Below, piece after piece: positions 1 to 10,300 of a stretch of DNA of 64,000 bases (positions are counted from its first letter, which is position 1; the number at the start of each line of letters is the position of its first letter). Origin of the DNA: Salinimicrobium sp050750585 (lineage in GTDB: Bacteria; Bacteroidota; Bacteroidia; Flavobacteriales; Flavobacteriaceae). The notes under the pieces were generated by a model. That model saw only the letters and a list, made by a program, of their open reading frames with translations. It was not told where the DNA came from and did no database searches. Made by a program: the position numbers and the translations under genes. Location: contig NZ_JBOJLM010000011.1 of NCBI RefSeq assembly GCF_050750585.1, positions 1 through 64,000 of the forward strand. Direction: 5' to 3'.

Positions 1-519
1 AAGGCCTAAAGCCTTTTTCCCTTCAGCCACCTCTTTTCTGGCCTTTTCAAAAAGAATAGGATTACCGCCAATGAGTACCTGCGTTAGTTTTTCCATTTCC
101 CAAAGGTATTTGCGGCCAAAACCCGGGTCATTTTTCACAATATCGGGAGTATTGTCAATAACATCGGCTAATTTAATGGTTTTTGCCTCTTTGCTTATGT
201 TGGCCTGGCGTTGCACTTCCCTGTCTTTACGGGTCCTGCGGTTGAGGTGAGGGTAATTTACCTTCAGGTATTCATCGGTTAGTTCTGCAACCAGATTGGC
301 TACTTTTTGACCGAATTTCTCTCTTATTTCTTCGATTTTTACAGGAGTATCTTCCACGACATCATGAAGATATGCCGCGCAAATCATTTCTGCGGAATGG
401 GGTACGCTTCTTACGATTTTTGCCACCCGCTTCGGGTGTTCTATATAAGCTTCTTCTGAATATTTCCGTTGCTGCTCTCCGTGAGCTTTAGTTGCGAATG
501 CCAAAGCTTCCTCTTCCAT
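1..519 (-). CDS. HD-domain (p)ppGpp hydrolase-like protein (partial, C-terminus off window)
   Basis: The reading frame is open from an ATG at 519 down to base 1, giving the first 173 residues. I translated it by hand. It shows the RelA/SpoT-type HD signature: H28 in EHPKRVA, H52-D53 in YLHDVVEDT, and a downstream ADVIDNT that supplies a further metal-ligand aspartate. These are the residues of Mn-dependent guanosine-3',5'-bis(diphosphate) 3'-pyrophosphohydrolases, including the small MESH1-type enzymes. No synthetase domain is visible in the part present. The likely role is hydrolysis of an alarmone or a related nucleotide in the cytoplasm. The gene reads leftward out of the window, so its full length and any C-terminal domain are unknown. 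It is separated from the upstream lipoprotein gene by a strong hairpin at 661-707, so it is probably transcribed on its own. Confidence 0.75.
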   Translation of the reverse strand, partial: MEEEALAFATKAHGEQQRKYSEEAYIEHPKRVAKIVRSVPHSAEMICAAYLHDVVEDTPVKIEEIREKFGQKVANLVAELTDEYLKVNYPHLNRRTRKDREVQRQANISKEAKTIKLADVIDNTPDIVKNDPGFGRKYLWEMEKLTQVLIGGNPILFEKARKEVAEGKKALGL

Positions 520-660
520 TTTTTTCTTCTGAAAATAAGAATTTTTCCGAAGTAAACTGGGAACAATTCAGCTTCAGTCATATTTCAAGTTCATCAAACA
601 GAAAAATTCATATTTTCTTTTTTCTGAAAATGAAGTGACTTAATACTGAAGCAGATTCAG

Positions 661-707
661 AAATGCCATTTTTGACAAACTTTTTACGGGTGTCAAAAAT
701 GGCATTT
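661..707 (-). terminator. 17-bp stem hairpin built from two inverted copies of the AAAATGNCATTTT-type element
   Basis: Left arm 661-677 and right arm 691-707 are perfect reverse complements (17 bp), with a 13-base loop at 678-690. Each arm itself carries the palindromic core (exact at 696-708; one base off at 660-672). It lies just past the stop codon of the lipoprotein gene at 715, so it is a plausible terminator for that operon. A clear U-tract is missing. Confidence 0.6.
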
Positions 708-714
708 TAGGAAA

Positions 715-1089
715 CTATTTTTGCAGCGGTGCTCCAACCGGAATGGTACAGTCATGGCCCGGTTCCCCGTGCGCCGGATTTACCTGTGGCGTCTGGTCTA
801 CCCTTATCGGCGAAACTGATGTAGAAGGTGCCGGGGTTGAAGCAGCAGGGCTGGTAGTGCCTGCGGAATTCGCCGTTAATGGCGCTCCCACCGGAAGATC
901 GCACCTGTGGCCTGGAAGTCCATGTGCCGGATTCACCTTTACTTCTTCACTATTAGCTGCCTGCGTACTGGTTTCGGCAGTTTGTTGTGGAGTAGATTCG
1001 GTCGCAGTCTTTTCATCTTTACAGGAAGACATTAAAACCAGTCCGAGTACCATCGTAAGGTAGCTGAGTTTTAAATTTTTCATTTTCAT
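715..1089 (-). CDS. Small lipoprotein with two copies of a VNPAHG-PGH-C-PVGAPL motif
   Basis: This is a 124-residue predicted SPII lipoprotein: hydrophobic signal followed by MSSC with C23 as the lipidated cysteine. A Thr/Ser/Gln/Pro-rich low-complexity linker carries two near-identical 20-residue repeats, at residues 52-71 and 103-122, with consensus VNPAHGxPGHxCxxPVGAPL. Each repeat has two histidines and one cysteine (H56/H61/C63 and H107/H112/C114), so metal or redox binding is possible; that is my inference. The second repeat ends two residues before the C-terminus. The gene starts one base after the stop of the DUF1028 gene upstream, so the two are very probably co-transcribed and may be translationally coupled. 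I do not recognise a named family and do not assign a function. Confidence 0.75.
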   Translation of the reverse strand: MKMKNLKLSYLTMVLGLVLMSSCKDEKTATESTPQQTAETSTQAANSEEVKVNPAHGLPGHRCDLPVGAPLTANSAGTTSPAASTPAPSTSVSPIRVDQTPQVNPAHGEPGHDCTIPVGAPLQK

Positions 1090-1090
1090 C

Positions 1091-2077
1091 TTATTTTATC
1101 AGGTTTAGCAGTTGTTGTTGTGGTATGTTTAGAAGGCCGGCCGAGGGTAACCTGCGGGTCATTTCCTTCCAGTTTTCATCTTCTTTAAAAATAGCTTCAA
1201 AAATGGGCTTTGCTTCGTCCATTCTTCCGCTGTTGGCAAGGGCTACAGCCGTCCAGTATTGCATTTCGAGGTTGTCTGGGAAAAGCTTCATGGCATTGCC
1301 GTATTCTTCAAGTGCTTTGTTAACATTATTTTCTTCCATAGCCAGGTCTCCGCGGTTCATAAATTCATAAGCCCGGGCAACTTTGAGCAGGCGTTCCAGC
1401 TCTACCAGTGGCTGCTGATGATCGTCTACACGCAGGTCGATCTTTTTTTCTTCCCATGGATTTTCCACTTCTTCGGGACCAACAACAATGATTGCGGCCG
1501 ATTGGCTTCCGCGAAGGTCACCGCCGGCAGCTTCGGCAGCCTGTAGTACTTTTAGCACCCTTTCGGCCAGTGGTAATTTGGCATTTTCAAGAAAAGCCTT
1601 TTGCATAGCGGGTACTATAGTGGCATTGAGCATCATGTTAGCCTGTACCGAATAATTCTCACCGCTAATATGATCTGCAGCTTCTACACAATTTTCGCCG
1701 GTGTGGGCGGCAGTATTTCCTGAAGTATCCAAAAAGGCCACCTGTCGGTATTCTTTTCCTTCATCTTGCGCCAGCAAAATCCCCAATGCTTCGGAAGGAT
1801 TTTTTCCCTGTTGCATAAGTTCTAACCCCTGTGGGCCATAAGCAGGGTTTACGAATGACTGTGTGGCTACAACGCCCACTCCCGATTTTCCCCAGGAAAT
1901 GATAGAACCCACAGAAAACCAATGGCTTTGAACTCCCACGGCCATCTCGCCTGTCACTGCATCTCTTGCCACAATAGAATAGGTATGTGCAAAGGCATCT
2001 TTCATGATCCCGGGATTTCCCGATTGGGAAAAGAGTGTGGTGCAGCAAAAAATGGCAAGAAAAGAAAGGCTCTTCAT
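1091..2077 (-). CDS. Secreted DUF1028-family protein with C-terminal TPR-like region
   Basis: The ATG at 2077 gives 328 residues beginning MKSLSFLAIFCCTTLFSQ, a Sec signal peptide; a TTG two codons upstream is less likely. Residues about 25-215 match the DUF1028 pattern as I know it, starting HTYSIVARDAVTGEMAVGVQ and including Gly-rich strands such as GVGVVATQSF. DUF1028 is related to the Ntn-hydrolase fold, but its activity is not established. Residues about 240-328 contain TPR-type helical repeats (AMEENNVNKALEEYGNAMKLFP, then a second copy with ALANSGRMDEAKPIF). It is the first gene of a two-gene operon with the repeat lipoprotein. It is probably periplasmic or outer-membrane associated. 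Family assignment is fairly sure; function is unknown. Confidence 0.8.
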   Translation of the reverse strand: MKSLSFLAIFCCTTLFSQSGNPGIMKDAFAHTYSIVARDAVTGEMAVGVQSHWFSVGSIISWGKSGVGVVATQSFVNPAYGPQGLELMQQGKNPSEALGILLAQDEGKEYRQVAFLDTSGNTAAHTGENCVEAADHISGENYSVQANMMLNATIVPAMQKAFLENAKLPLAERVLKVLQAAEAAGGDLRGSQSAAIIVVGPEEVENPWEEKKIDLRVDDHQQPLVELERLLKVARAYEFMNRGDLAMEENNVNKALEEYGNAMKLFPDNLEMQYWTAVALANSGRMDEAKPIFEAIFKEDENWKEMTRRLPSAGLLNIPQQQLLNLIK

Positions 2078-2181
2078 GGTCAAAATATTTTTTTAAAAGT
2101 AATAAATATTCCTTTAGGAGGTTTTATGAGCTTCAGCCTCAAAAAATCTCTATTTCGGGCTTAAAACTGAAAGGAAGTTTT

Positions 2182-2189
2182 TAAATTTG
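2182..2189 (+). promoter_or_regulatory. TAnnTTTG -7 box of the tRNA-Arg gene
   Basis: TAAATTTG at 2182-2189 matches the Bacteroidota -7 consensus TAnnTTTG and lies 9 bases before the mature tRNA 5' end. I see no clear -33 TTTG at the expected distance. Confidence 0.6.
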
Positions 2190-2198
2190 CGCCCGCAT

Positions 2199-2270
2199 GG
2201 CCTCGTAGTTCAATGGATAGAATAGAAGTTTCCTAAACTTTAGATCCAAGTTCGATTCTTGGCGAGGCTA
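2199..2270 (+). tRNA. tRNA-Arg (anticodon CCT)
   Basis: A full cloverleaf folds. Acceptor stem 2199-2205 with 2263-2269 (first pair G-T); D arm GTTC/GAAT; anticodon stem GAAGT 2225-2229 with ACTTT 2237-2241; loop TTCCTAA 2230-2236, with anticodon CCT at 2232-2234; T arm CCAAG/CTTGG with loop TTCGATT. The discriminator is A2270. CCA is not encoded. The tRNA reads AGG arginine codons. It is followed by a good intrinsic terminator. Confidence 0.95.
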
Positions 2271-2295
2271 CTTTTAACATTTTAAAGGAAATCAA

Positions 2296-2331
2296 AATCC
2301 TGTTAATCTTATGATTAATGGGATTTTTTTT
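2296..2331 (+). terminator. Rho-independent terminator of tRNA-Arg
   Basis: Stem 2296-2308 pairs with 2313-2325 over 13 positions including two G-U pairs, with loop TTAT, followed by a run of eight T (2324-2331). Confidence 0.85.
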
Positions 2332-2606
2332 GTTTGAGTATCGATGTAAATATAAGAGAAGGGTCGAGAATTTCTCTTAAATGGTGAACATTGCCTCCTA
2401 CGATTTTGGCCACTCTGGAATTGCGTGTTAAAGTTTTCATAATAGAACTTATAGCCTTATATTTCATGCTCTTTATTTATAGAGTATGTTGATGAATAAG
2501 GGGTTGATGATCAGAAAAGTATGTTTGCCTGGTAATACATGAGAAATCTGGTGTGCATTGGGTTTGTGACTATTCGTATTAATTCCGACTCCTGTATCCT
2601 TTGATT

Positions 2607-5600
2607 ATGAGATTTATTGGCTTGATTTTTTTTATTCTCTCTTCAAACCTTTATGCTCAATCGTTTGAGGAAAAGAAGATGCCTCAAGATCAATACAGGT
2701 TTTCTCACCTGGGTATCGCAGATGGTTTATCTACCGGCTCCATTAATTGCTTTTACAGGGATAGTATAGGATTTCTTTGGATTGGAACTTCTTCAGGCTT
2801 AAACAGGTTTGACGGTTACAGTATAGAGATCTTTAATCCCGATCCGGCAGATCCATTATTGCTCCAATCTAAAGATTACCGCAAAATTTTTGAAGGTCCG
2901 TTTGGTAATCTCTGGATCCAAAACGCACTTGGGATGAGTATTTTTGATCCCAGGACCGAAAAATTTTCAGCAAGTCAGTTTTATCTTCTTAAAAAGATGG
3001 GACTTCCGCAGAAAGAGGTAAAAGAAATTAGTCGGGATTCTCATGGAAATTTCTGGATCATCCAGGAGGGGGAAGGTATAAGTAAGTATTCGCCTAAAAC
3101 CGGAAAAGTGTTAAGGCTAACTTCTTCCGGAGAAAAAGGTTCCTTAAGTACAAACAACATATCCTGGTTCTCTGAAGATTCAAGTGGTAATTACTGGGTT
3201 ATTCACACAAATGGCATTTTTGAGAGGTTAGATGGAAAAATAAATAAAATCACCTATACCAATAACGAGTTGTATAACACCTTTGGTGGGGATATTCATG
3301 ATTACCGCATAGTTGTTGATAATGAAGATGACCTATGGATTCATCTTTATAAAGATTTTGGAATCTTTTATTACAATGCAGAGAAGGACCTTATCAGGAA
3401 TTTTAGTAAAAATACAACTCCAATCAGCCTCAATAGTAACTTAATCACAGATGTGGTAAAAGACCAGGATGGGAATATTTGGATAGGTACAGATCATGGT
3501 GGTATTACCGTTGTAAACAAAGAAGATTTCAGCTTTGATTATATTCTTTCAAATCCTGAAATTGAGAATAGTTTATCCCATAATAGCCTTACTTCTCTTT
3601 ATGCTGACCCGGCCGGAATTATATGGGCGGGTACTTATAAAAATGGTGTTGATTACTACAACAAGAATATTATGAGGTTTGATCATCATCAAAATTTAAT
3701 TTCAGATGCTGGCAGCCTTCCCTTTAATGATGTTAACGTATTTGCAGAAGATGAACAGGGAAATATCTGGATGGGAACAAATGGTGGTGGTCTTATCTCT
3801 TTAGATCTAAAAACCTGGAAATATACACAGTACCTTCACAATCCCAAAGTACCTTCAAGTATCTCCAGCAATGTTATAGTAAGTCTTCTTGTCGACTCCC
3901 GTGGTGATCTATGGGCGGGAACCTTTCTTGGTGGACTTAATAAATTTAACGGCAGAGAGTTTAAACATTATAATCGAAAAGAGAATGAAACAGGAGGAGT
4001 TGGCGGAAATAGTATCTGGGAATTATTTGAAGACTCTAAGGGGAATATATGGGTGGGGACACTCGAAGGTGGGGTTGATGTATTTAATCCTGATACAGAA
4101 GAATTTATAAACTCAAGTGAGGAAGGGGGAGAATATGAAGTTCATTGTAATTATATTTCTGCAATTACAGAAGATGCAGAAGGGAATATTTGGCTGGGAG
4201 GTGTTAATGGTATTGATGTAATAAACCCATTAACTGGAGAATCGAAGCACTTTCAGAATAACCCAAAGGATAGCGGCACCTTGAGCAGCGACCAGATCCT
4301 TGCTATATTTAAGGACAGTGATGATAATATCTGGATAGGAACTCAGGAAGGGCTCGATCTTTTTAATCCTAATGCCGAAACATTCTATCATTACACAACC
4401 CTGGATGGTCTCCCGGGAAAAAAAGTGGTAGCTATAAATGAAGATGATCAAAAAGACCTTTGGTTAGCCACTGCTTATGGGCTGGTACAATTTAGAAAAA
4501 GTAAGATTGAAGAATCCACCGGAAGAATAGTTCCCGATTTTCAGAAATATGATGATGAAGATGGGCTTCAGGGAAAATTGTTTAATGAAAATTCTCTTTT
4601 CAAGTCCCGAAACGGGACTCTCTTTGCAGGTGGTCTCAATGGATTTAATACGTTTAATCCTAAGACCTTTAACTTTAACGAGAAGCCGCCTCATGTAGTT
4701 TTTACTTCTTTCGCGCTCTTTAGTAAAAAAATTAGCCCATTACAGAAGGTCAATGATAGAGTACTCCTGTCGAAGCCAATTCACCAAACTTCAGAGATAA
4801 GGCTTCACCACGATGAAAATTTATTTTCCATGGAATTTGCAGCCTTGGATTTTATGCAACCTTCTAAAAACAGATACAGGTACAGGCTTGTAGGTTTTGA
4901 TCAGGACTGGCAGGAAGTAGGTAGCAATGATCGTCGCGTCACATATACAAACCTGGATCCGGGAACTTATGAATTTCAGGTGCAGGCTTCCAATAACGAT
5001 CATGTTTGGAACTCTGAGGGTGCTACACTTATGTTGAGTGTTTTACCTCCTTTTTACAAAACTCCGTATGCTTATGTTCTTTATCTTTTACTGGTGATCT
5101 TCCTTTTATATTTTTCCAGGAGAAATATTATAAAGCGACAGCGTCGAAACTTCCTGTTTGAACAGGAAAAGAGAGAAGCAGCTCATCTTCACGAAATGGA
5201 TCTAATGAAAATCAGGTTCTTTACGAATATAAGCCATGAGTTCAAAACTCCACTCTCGCTAATTCTTGCTCCCATTGAAAGACTTAAAGCACGTGAAATT
5301 AATCTGGAAGCTAAGGAGCAACTGGAAACCATCAACCGTAATGCAAGACGCCTGTATGGTCTTATCAACGAGATCCTCGACTTGCCCAAAATACAGGAAA
5401 CGCCATTGCTATCCACCTCCAAAGGGAACATAATTGAATTTGTTGAACAAACAGTGGATTCTTTTAAAATACTTTCTGAAAACAAGAATATCAACCTAAT
5501 TTTCCATACAGAAACAAAGGAATTTGTTACTTCCTTTGATATTGACAAACTCGATAAGATCCTTTTCAATTTGTTATCAAATGCCTTTAAATTTACACCT

Positions 5601-6755
5601 GAAAATGGAACGATTACCGTAAATTCTAGAATTGTAGACACTTCTTCTGCCACTCATAAAAAGCTTCTGCAAATTAGTATTGCCGATACGGGAATAGGAA
5701 TTTCGAGTGAGGACCAGGCAAAGATCTTTGATAGGTTTTACAAAGTTATTCAGCCCGAAAATAACAACAGGTCAGGTAGTGGAATTGGTCTTTCGTTGGT
5801 AAAAGAGCTTATTGAATTGCACAAAGGAACTATTGAGGTAGAAAGTGAACCGGGAAAAGGTTCTGTATTCTCTCTTAGTATTCCTCTTCAAAAGATCGAG
5901 ATTCCTGAAATTGCAGAAGTGGGTGGAACTTCTTCTGAAAATTTTCTCGATAAAACATCAGGGAAAGAGGTGTTAGGCGGGGAGACTAACGATATTCCCA
6001 CCTTATTAATTATAGAAGATGATCAAAGCCTTCTAACATATTTAACCAAGAGTTTTAATAGATCATTTAAAGTGTTTACGGCTACTAATGGGCAGGATGG
6101 ATGGAAGAAAGCACTTTCAGTTCAGCCAGATGTCATCATTTCTGACTGGTCTATGCCTTTAATGGATGGTGCTGAATTATGTGCAAAAATCCGTAATGAT
6201 GCCAGAACCCGACATATTCCTTTTGTCCTATTAACCGCCCACGGTGATGAAGAAAGTATTCTGAGTGGGCTAAAAACGGGTGTGAGCGACTACATAGTTA
6301 AGCCTTTTAATTTTGAAGTCCTTTATTCCCGTATTCAGAACCTCATTTCTCAAAGAAAGTCACTGCAGCAGACTTACCGTAAAAAAATAGAGGTTGAAAC
6401 AAAAAAAGTTGATATTGAACCCGAAGATGATGCGTTTATGCGCAAAGCTCTTAAGGTTATTGATAAAAATTTGAGCAATACAAATTACTCGGTAGAAAAA
6501 TTGGCGGCTGACATGGGGGTGAGCAGAACCTTCCTTTACAATAAGATGGTAACAAGGCTGGAGAAATCTCCCAAAGAATTAATACGAGACATTAGGCTCG
6601 ACAGGGGAAGGGAGCTTCTTATTAAAAGTGAATTGACAATTTCGGAGATAGCTTTTGAAGTAGGATACAACAACCCAAAATACTTTACAAAGAATTACAA
6701 GAAAAAGTATAACATGTTACCGTCTGAAGTGAGGACAAAATTATCATGTGACTAG
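2607..6755 (+). CDS. Hybrid two-component system (HTCS) sensor/regulator of the xyloglucan-type locus
   Basis: This is a one-protein two-component system of about 1382 residues. After a signal peptide (to about residue 19), roughly residues 25-700 form a Reg_prop two-bladed periplasmic propeller with many repeats of the type GNIWIGTxxGG. A Y_Y_Y domain follows at about 750-811, then one membrane span near 819-840. The cytoplasmic part has a HisKA box NISHEFKTPLS with the phospho-His near 876 and a HATPase domain (DTGIGISSEDQAKIFDRFYK, then GSGIGLSLVKELIELHKG). A receiver has its acceptor Asp in ISDWSMP near 1179, and an AraC-type HTH fills about residues 1290-1380. It senses an oligosaccharide in the periplasm and activates the adjacent susC operon. 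ATG 2607 was chosen over TTG 2601. A near-consensus -7 box overlaps the start, so the mRNA may have almost no leader. Confidence 0.95.
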   Translation: MRFIGLIFFILSSNLYAQSFEEKKMPQDQYRFSHLGIADGLSTGSINCFYRDSIGFLWIGTSSGLNRFDGYSIEIFNPDPADPLLLQSKDYRKIFEGPFGNLWIQNALGMSIFDPRTEKFSASQFYLLKKMGLPQKEVKEISRDSHGNFWIIQEGEGISKYSPKTGKVLRLTSSGEKGSLSTNNISWFSEDSSGNYWVIHTNGIFERLDGKINKITYTNNELYNTFGGDIHDYRIVVDNEDDLWIHLYKDFGIFYYNAEKDLIRNFSKNTTPISLNSNLITDVVKDQDGNIWIGTDHGGITVVNKEDFSFDYILSNPEIENSLSHNSLTSLYADPAGIIWAGTYKNGVDYYNKNIMRFDHHQNLISDAGSLPFNDVNVFAEDEQGNIWMGTNGGGLISLDLKTWKYTQYLHNPKVPSSISSNVIVSLLVDSRGDLWAGTFLGGLNKFNGREFKHYNRKENETGGVGGNSIWELFEDSKGNIWVGTLEGGVDVFNPDTEEFINSSEEGGEYEVHCNYISAITEDAEGNIWLGGVNGIDVINPLTGESKHFQNNPKDSGTLSSDQILAIFKDSDDNIWIGTQEGLDLFNPNAETFYHYTTLDGLPGKKVVAINEDDQKDLWLATAYGLVQFRKSKIEESTGRIVPDFQKYDDEDGLQGKLFNENSLFKSRNGTLFAGGLNGFNTFNPKTFNFNEKPPHVVFTSFALFSKKISPLQKVNDRVLLSKPIHQTSEIRLHHDENLFSMEFAALDFMQPSKNRYRYRLVGFDQDWQEVGSNDRRVTYTNLDPGTYEFQVQASNNDHVWNSEGATLMLSVLPPFYKTPYAYVLYLLLVIFLLYFSRRNIIKRQRRNFLFEQEKREAAHLHEMDLMKIRFFTNISHEFKTPLSLILAPIERLKAREINLEAKEQLETINRNARRLYGLINEILDLPKIQETPLLSTSKGNIIEFVEQTVDSFKILSENKNINLIFHTETKEFVTSFDIDKLDKILFNLLSNAFKFTPENGTITVNSRIVDTSSATHKKLLQISIADTGIGISSEDQAKIFDRFYKVIQPENNNRSGSGIGLSLVKELIELHKGTIEVESEPGKGSVFSLSIPLQKIEIPEIAEVGGTSSENFLDKTSGKEVLGGETNDIPTLLIIEDDQSLLTYLTKSFNRSFKVFTATNGQDGWKKALSVQPDVIISDWSMPLMDGAELCAKIRNDARTRHIPFVLLTAHGDEESILSGLKTGVSDYIVKPFNFEVLYSRIQNLISQRKSLQQTYRKKIEVETKKVDIEPEDDAFMRKALKVIDKNLSNTNYSVEKLAADMGVSRTFLYNKMVTRLEKSPKELIRDIRLDRGRELLIKSELTISEIAFEVGYNNPKYFTKNYKKKYNMLPSEVRTKLSCD

Positions 6756-7383
6756 CTGATAATACTTATAATACTAGTGATTGCCTCCTTTCTATGCTTG
6801 TTTTGTTATGAAGCTATAATTCTTCAGGCAAAGGGTTCTAATTCTACACCTAAATGAGTTGTCTCCTTTCTTGATCCTACAGCTCTCCTTATTTCAAGAT
6901 TTATCTCAAAATTCTAGAAGATAGGCTATCAAAATACCTTTTTAGAAAGATCAAATCCTTCCATCAGATGTTCCTGGTAAATTTATTTGCTTAATTCTTC
7001 AGAATTTTTGTCTCCACCGGGAAGAGTATGTTTACGTCCAGATGAATTTTTTCAGTGTTTTCCAGAGAATTAATTCTGTTTCTGAAAATTTATTTAAAGC
7101 TGAATTTTCCAGTCTAATAGATTTTACTTTTTCCCTTATCGCTAACTGTAAGTAAAATAAGACATTTTTAAAACTGCAGTGGTGACAGGGGCTGAGGTGG
7201 TGCGTCGTGAACAAAAAGTCCTATCATATGATGATTTTATACTATTGTTCAACGAGCTTATTGAGGACATTGCAGCTACTTTAATAGATAAAGCGAAATC
7301 GTTTACGTTGAATGAAAAATCAACCAAACCAACCAAATCAAAAATTTTAAAACTATTAACTGCTTTATTAAATCTTATGCACA
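6756..7383 (+). promoter_or_regulatory. 628-base regulatory gap between HTCS and susC
   Basis: There is no convincing gene here. It should contain the susC promoter and the HTCS operator. Visible structure: an inverted repeat with arms ATTTTACTT (7121-7129) and AAGTAAAAT (7150-7158) separated by 20 bases, and a perfect 10-base palindrome ATCATATGAT at 7223-7232. The last 70 bases before susC are strongly AT-rich. I could not place a -33/-7 pair with confidence. Confidence 0.5.
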
Positions 7384-10300
7384 ATGAAGAAAAATACTTT
7401 CACCAAATTGGGATTATTTAGAAGCTGCCTGGCCTTCCTCATCGGGATCCTTTCAGTTTCTCCGGTTTGGGCACAACAGAACACCGTTACTGGTACGGTA
7501 GTATCTGGTTCAGACGGTTTGCCAATACCAGGGGTCAATGTCATGGTACAGGGAACTACAACGGGAACTACGACCGATTTTGATGGTAATTATGAAATCG
7601 ATATTGATCCAAATGCAGCTCTGGTCTTTAGCTATGTGGGGTTTATTACTCAGGAAATTCCTGTAAATAATCTTAATCAAATCGATGTGGTATTGGAGAT
7701 AGCTACTTCAGAGCTTGATGAGATCGTGCTCATTGGTTACGGTACTCAGAGAAAAGCTTTGGTAACCGGCGCCAGTGTACAGGTAGATGGAGATGACCTT
7801 CAAAAAAGGAGCACGACCAGTGCCTTACAGGCAATGCAGGGGCAAACTCCCGGGGTCCAGATTACTTCAACTTCAGGCCAGCCGGGATCTGGTTTGAACG
7901 TGAATATTAGAGGATTAGGATCTACAGGTGGTAATAACCCTCTTTATGTAGTAGACGGAGTTTTAACAGGCGATATTTCATATCTTAATAATGCCGATAT
8001 TGAATCCATCTCTATTCTTAAAGATGCAGCATCGGCGGCTATATATGGTTCACAAGCTTCAAATGGGGTAGTACTGGTTACTACTCGTGGGGGTAGAAAG
8101 AATACTTCAAGGATCACTTTTGACTCTTACTACGGGGTTCAGAATGTGTCCAATAAAATAGACATGCTAAACTCACATGAATATGCGATCATCACCAATG
8201 AAGCAGCTTTAAATTCAGGGAGATCAGCAATATTCAGTCCCGAACAAATCGCTGAACTTGGCGAAGGTGTAGACTGGATTGATGAAATGTTTGTCGATGA
8301 TGCCGTCACTCAAAATTATATCCTTGGTTTTACTGGAGGTAGTGAGACTTCTACTTTCTCTTCTTCTCTTGCCTATACTCAGGAAGAGGGAATTGTTGGA
8401 GGTGAAGATTTTTCAAATTATGAGCGAGTGAACTTCAGGTTCAATTCTGAACATGAGTTATACGATGGATTCCTCACTTTTGGTGAGAATTTCACTTTTG
8501 CATACATCAACAGTAATGGTGTTGGGGTAGGAAATCAATTCAATAACACCTTACGTGGTGCCTTTGGTACTCCTCCCTTACTTCCTATGTTTGATGAAGC
8601 TGGAAACTTTTATGATACTTCCAATGATGATGAGGAATGGTTAACGGGCTACAATAACCCTTACGCCTCTATGGTGTACAATAACCAAAATGAGAACAAT
8701 ACTCAGAAGCTGTTAGGTAATGTTTATGCCGAAATGCAGCTACTTGACAACCTCAAATTCAGGACCAGTTTAGGATTGGATTATTACGCTTCTGAAGGGC
8801 ATTCTTATTTGCCCATCTATCAACTCTCCAGTTATGCCTTTAGAGACAGAGACAGGGTTTACCAAAACCAAAGTAAGGGATATTCTCTATTGTGGGACAA
8901 TCTTATCACGTACAATTTTGACATAAATGATGATCACCTTTTTGAAGTGATGGGGGGAACCTCGGCATATAAGTTTCAGGGAACGTACATTAATGCCAGT
9001 AATGTAGATTTAAATTTTAATGATCTTGAACATGCGTGGCTGGACAATGCACTCAATACAGATGGTAGCCAAATAGAACAAAATGGTGGGCCAAACCCTG
9101 AGAATATGAGAATGTCTTACTTCGGAAGATTTAATTATAACTATCAGGATAAGTATCTCTTAAATACTACTTTTAGAGCCGATGGTTCCTCAAATTTTGC
9201 TGAAGGAAACAGGTGGGGATATTTCCCTTCAGTTTCCGTAGGATGGGTCGCTTCAGCCGAAGATTTTCTTATTGACTCCAATGTGGTCAACTACCTAAAA
9301 CTTCGTGCAAGCTGGGGGCAGGTAGGTAACCAAAATTCATCGGCCTTTCAGTATCTGGCTCCTATAACCTTTGCCAATACAAATTACAATTTCGGAAATG
9401 AAGAAGGAGTACTTACCCCTGGAGCTTATCCCAGTAGATTACCAAACCCAAATCTACAGTGGGAAACATCAGAAGAGGTAAACTTTGGTATTGATGCCAG
9501 ATTATTCCAGAGCACTCTTAGCGTTACTCTGGATATATATGAGAAGACAAGTAAAGACTGGCTTATTTTGGCTCCCAATAGTGCCACTTCGGGTGCGGGT
9601 GCGCCTTTTATCAATGGAGGTGACGTAACCAACTCAGGTGTTGAACTCGCCCTTTCTTATAACAATCACATTGGAGACTTCAATTTTAATGTTGGGGTTA
9701 ATGGATCCTATAACCAGAATGAAGTTGGGAATATCCCTTCAAATGATGGCATAATTCACGGTGAAACAAATCAATTATTTGATAACGCTCCCGAGTTCTA
9801 TCGTGCCCAAAGTGGGTATCCTCTTGGATATTTTTGGGGACTTGAGACTGCAGGAATTTTCCAGACAGAAGAAGAAGTGAACAATTACAGAGCCAATGGT
9901 AAACTTATTCAACCCGCTGCAAGTCCTGGAGACGTCATTTTTGTAGATCAGAACGGTGATGGTTTAATCAATGACAGTGATAAGACAAACATTGGAGATC
10001 CCAATCCCGATCTTACGTATGGCTTCAATGTAAACTTTGAGTACAAAGGCTTAGACTTCACACTTCTTGCAAATGGAGTTGCAGGAAATCAAATCGTGCA
10101 ATCTTACCGTAATCAGGCCAGTCAGTTTGCCAATTATACAACCGCTGTTTTTGAGCGCTGGACAGGTCCGGGTTCAACCAACAGCACTCCAAGAGTTACA
10201 CTTGACAATAGGAACTATTCAAGATTTTCTGACCTTTATGTACAGGATGGAGACTTCTTAAGGATCAGCAATGTAACGCTGGGATATGACCTTACTAATA

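Noticed and set aside
743..1063. 106-codon open frame antisense to the repeat lipoprotein
   Set aside because: Its repeats (WPGSPCAGFT) are only the reverse complement of the lipoprotein repeats; the lipoprotein has a signal peptide and operon partner.
7179..7421. 80-codon open frame overlapping the start of susC
   Set aside because: It begins at a GTG, overlaps the well-supported SusC signal peptide in another frame, has AT-driven Lys/Leu/Asn composition and no recognisable motif.
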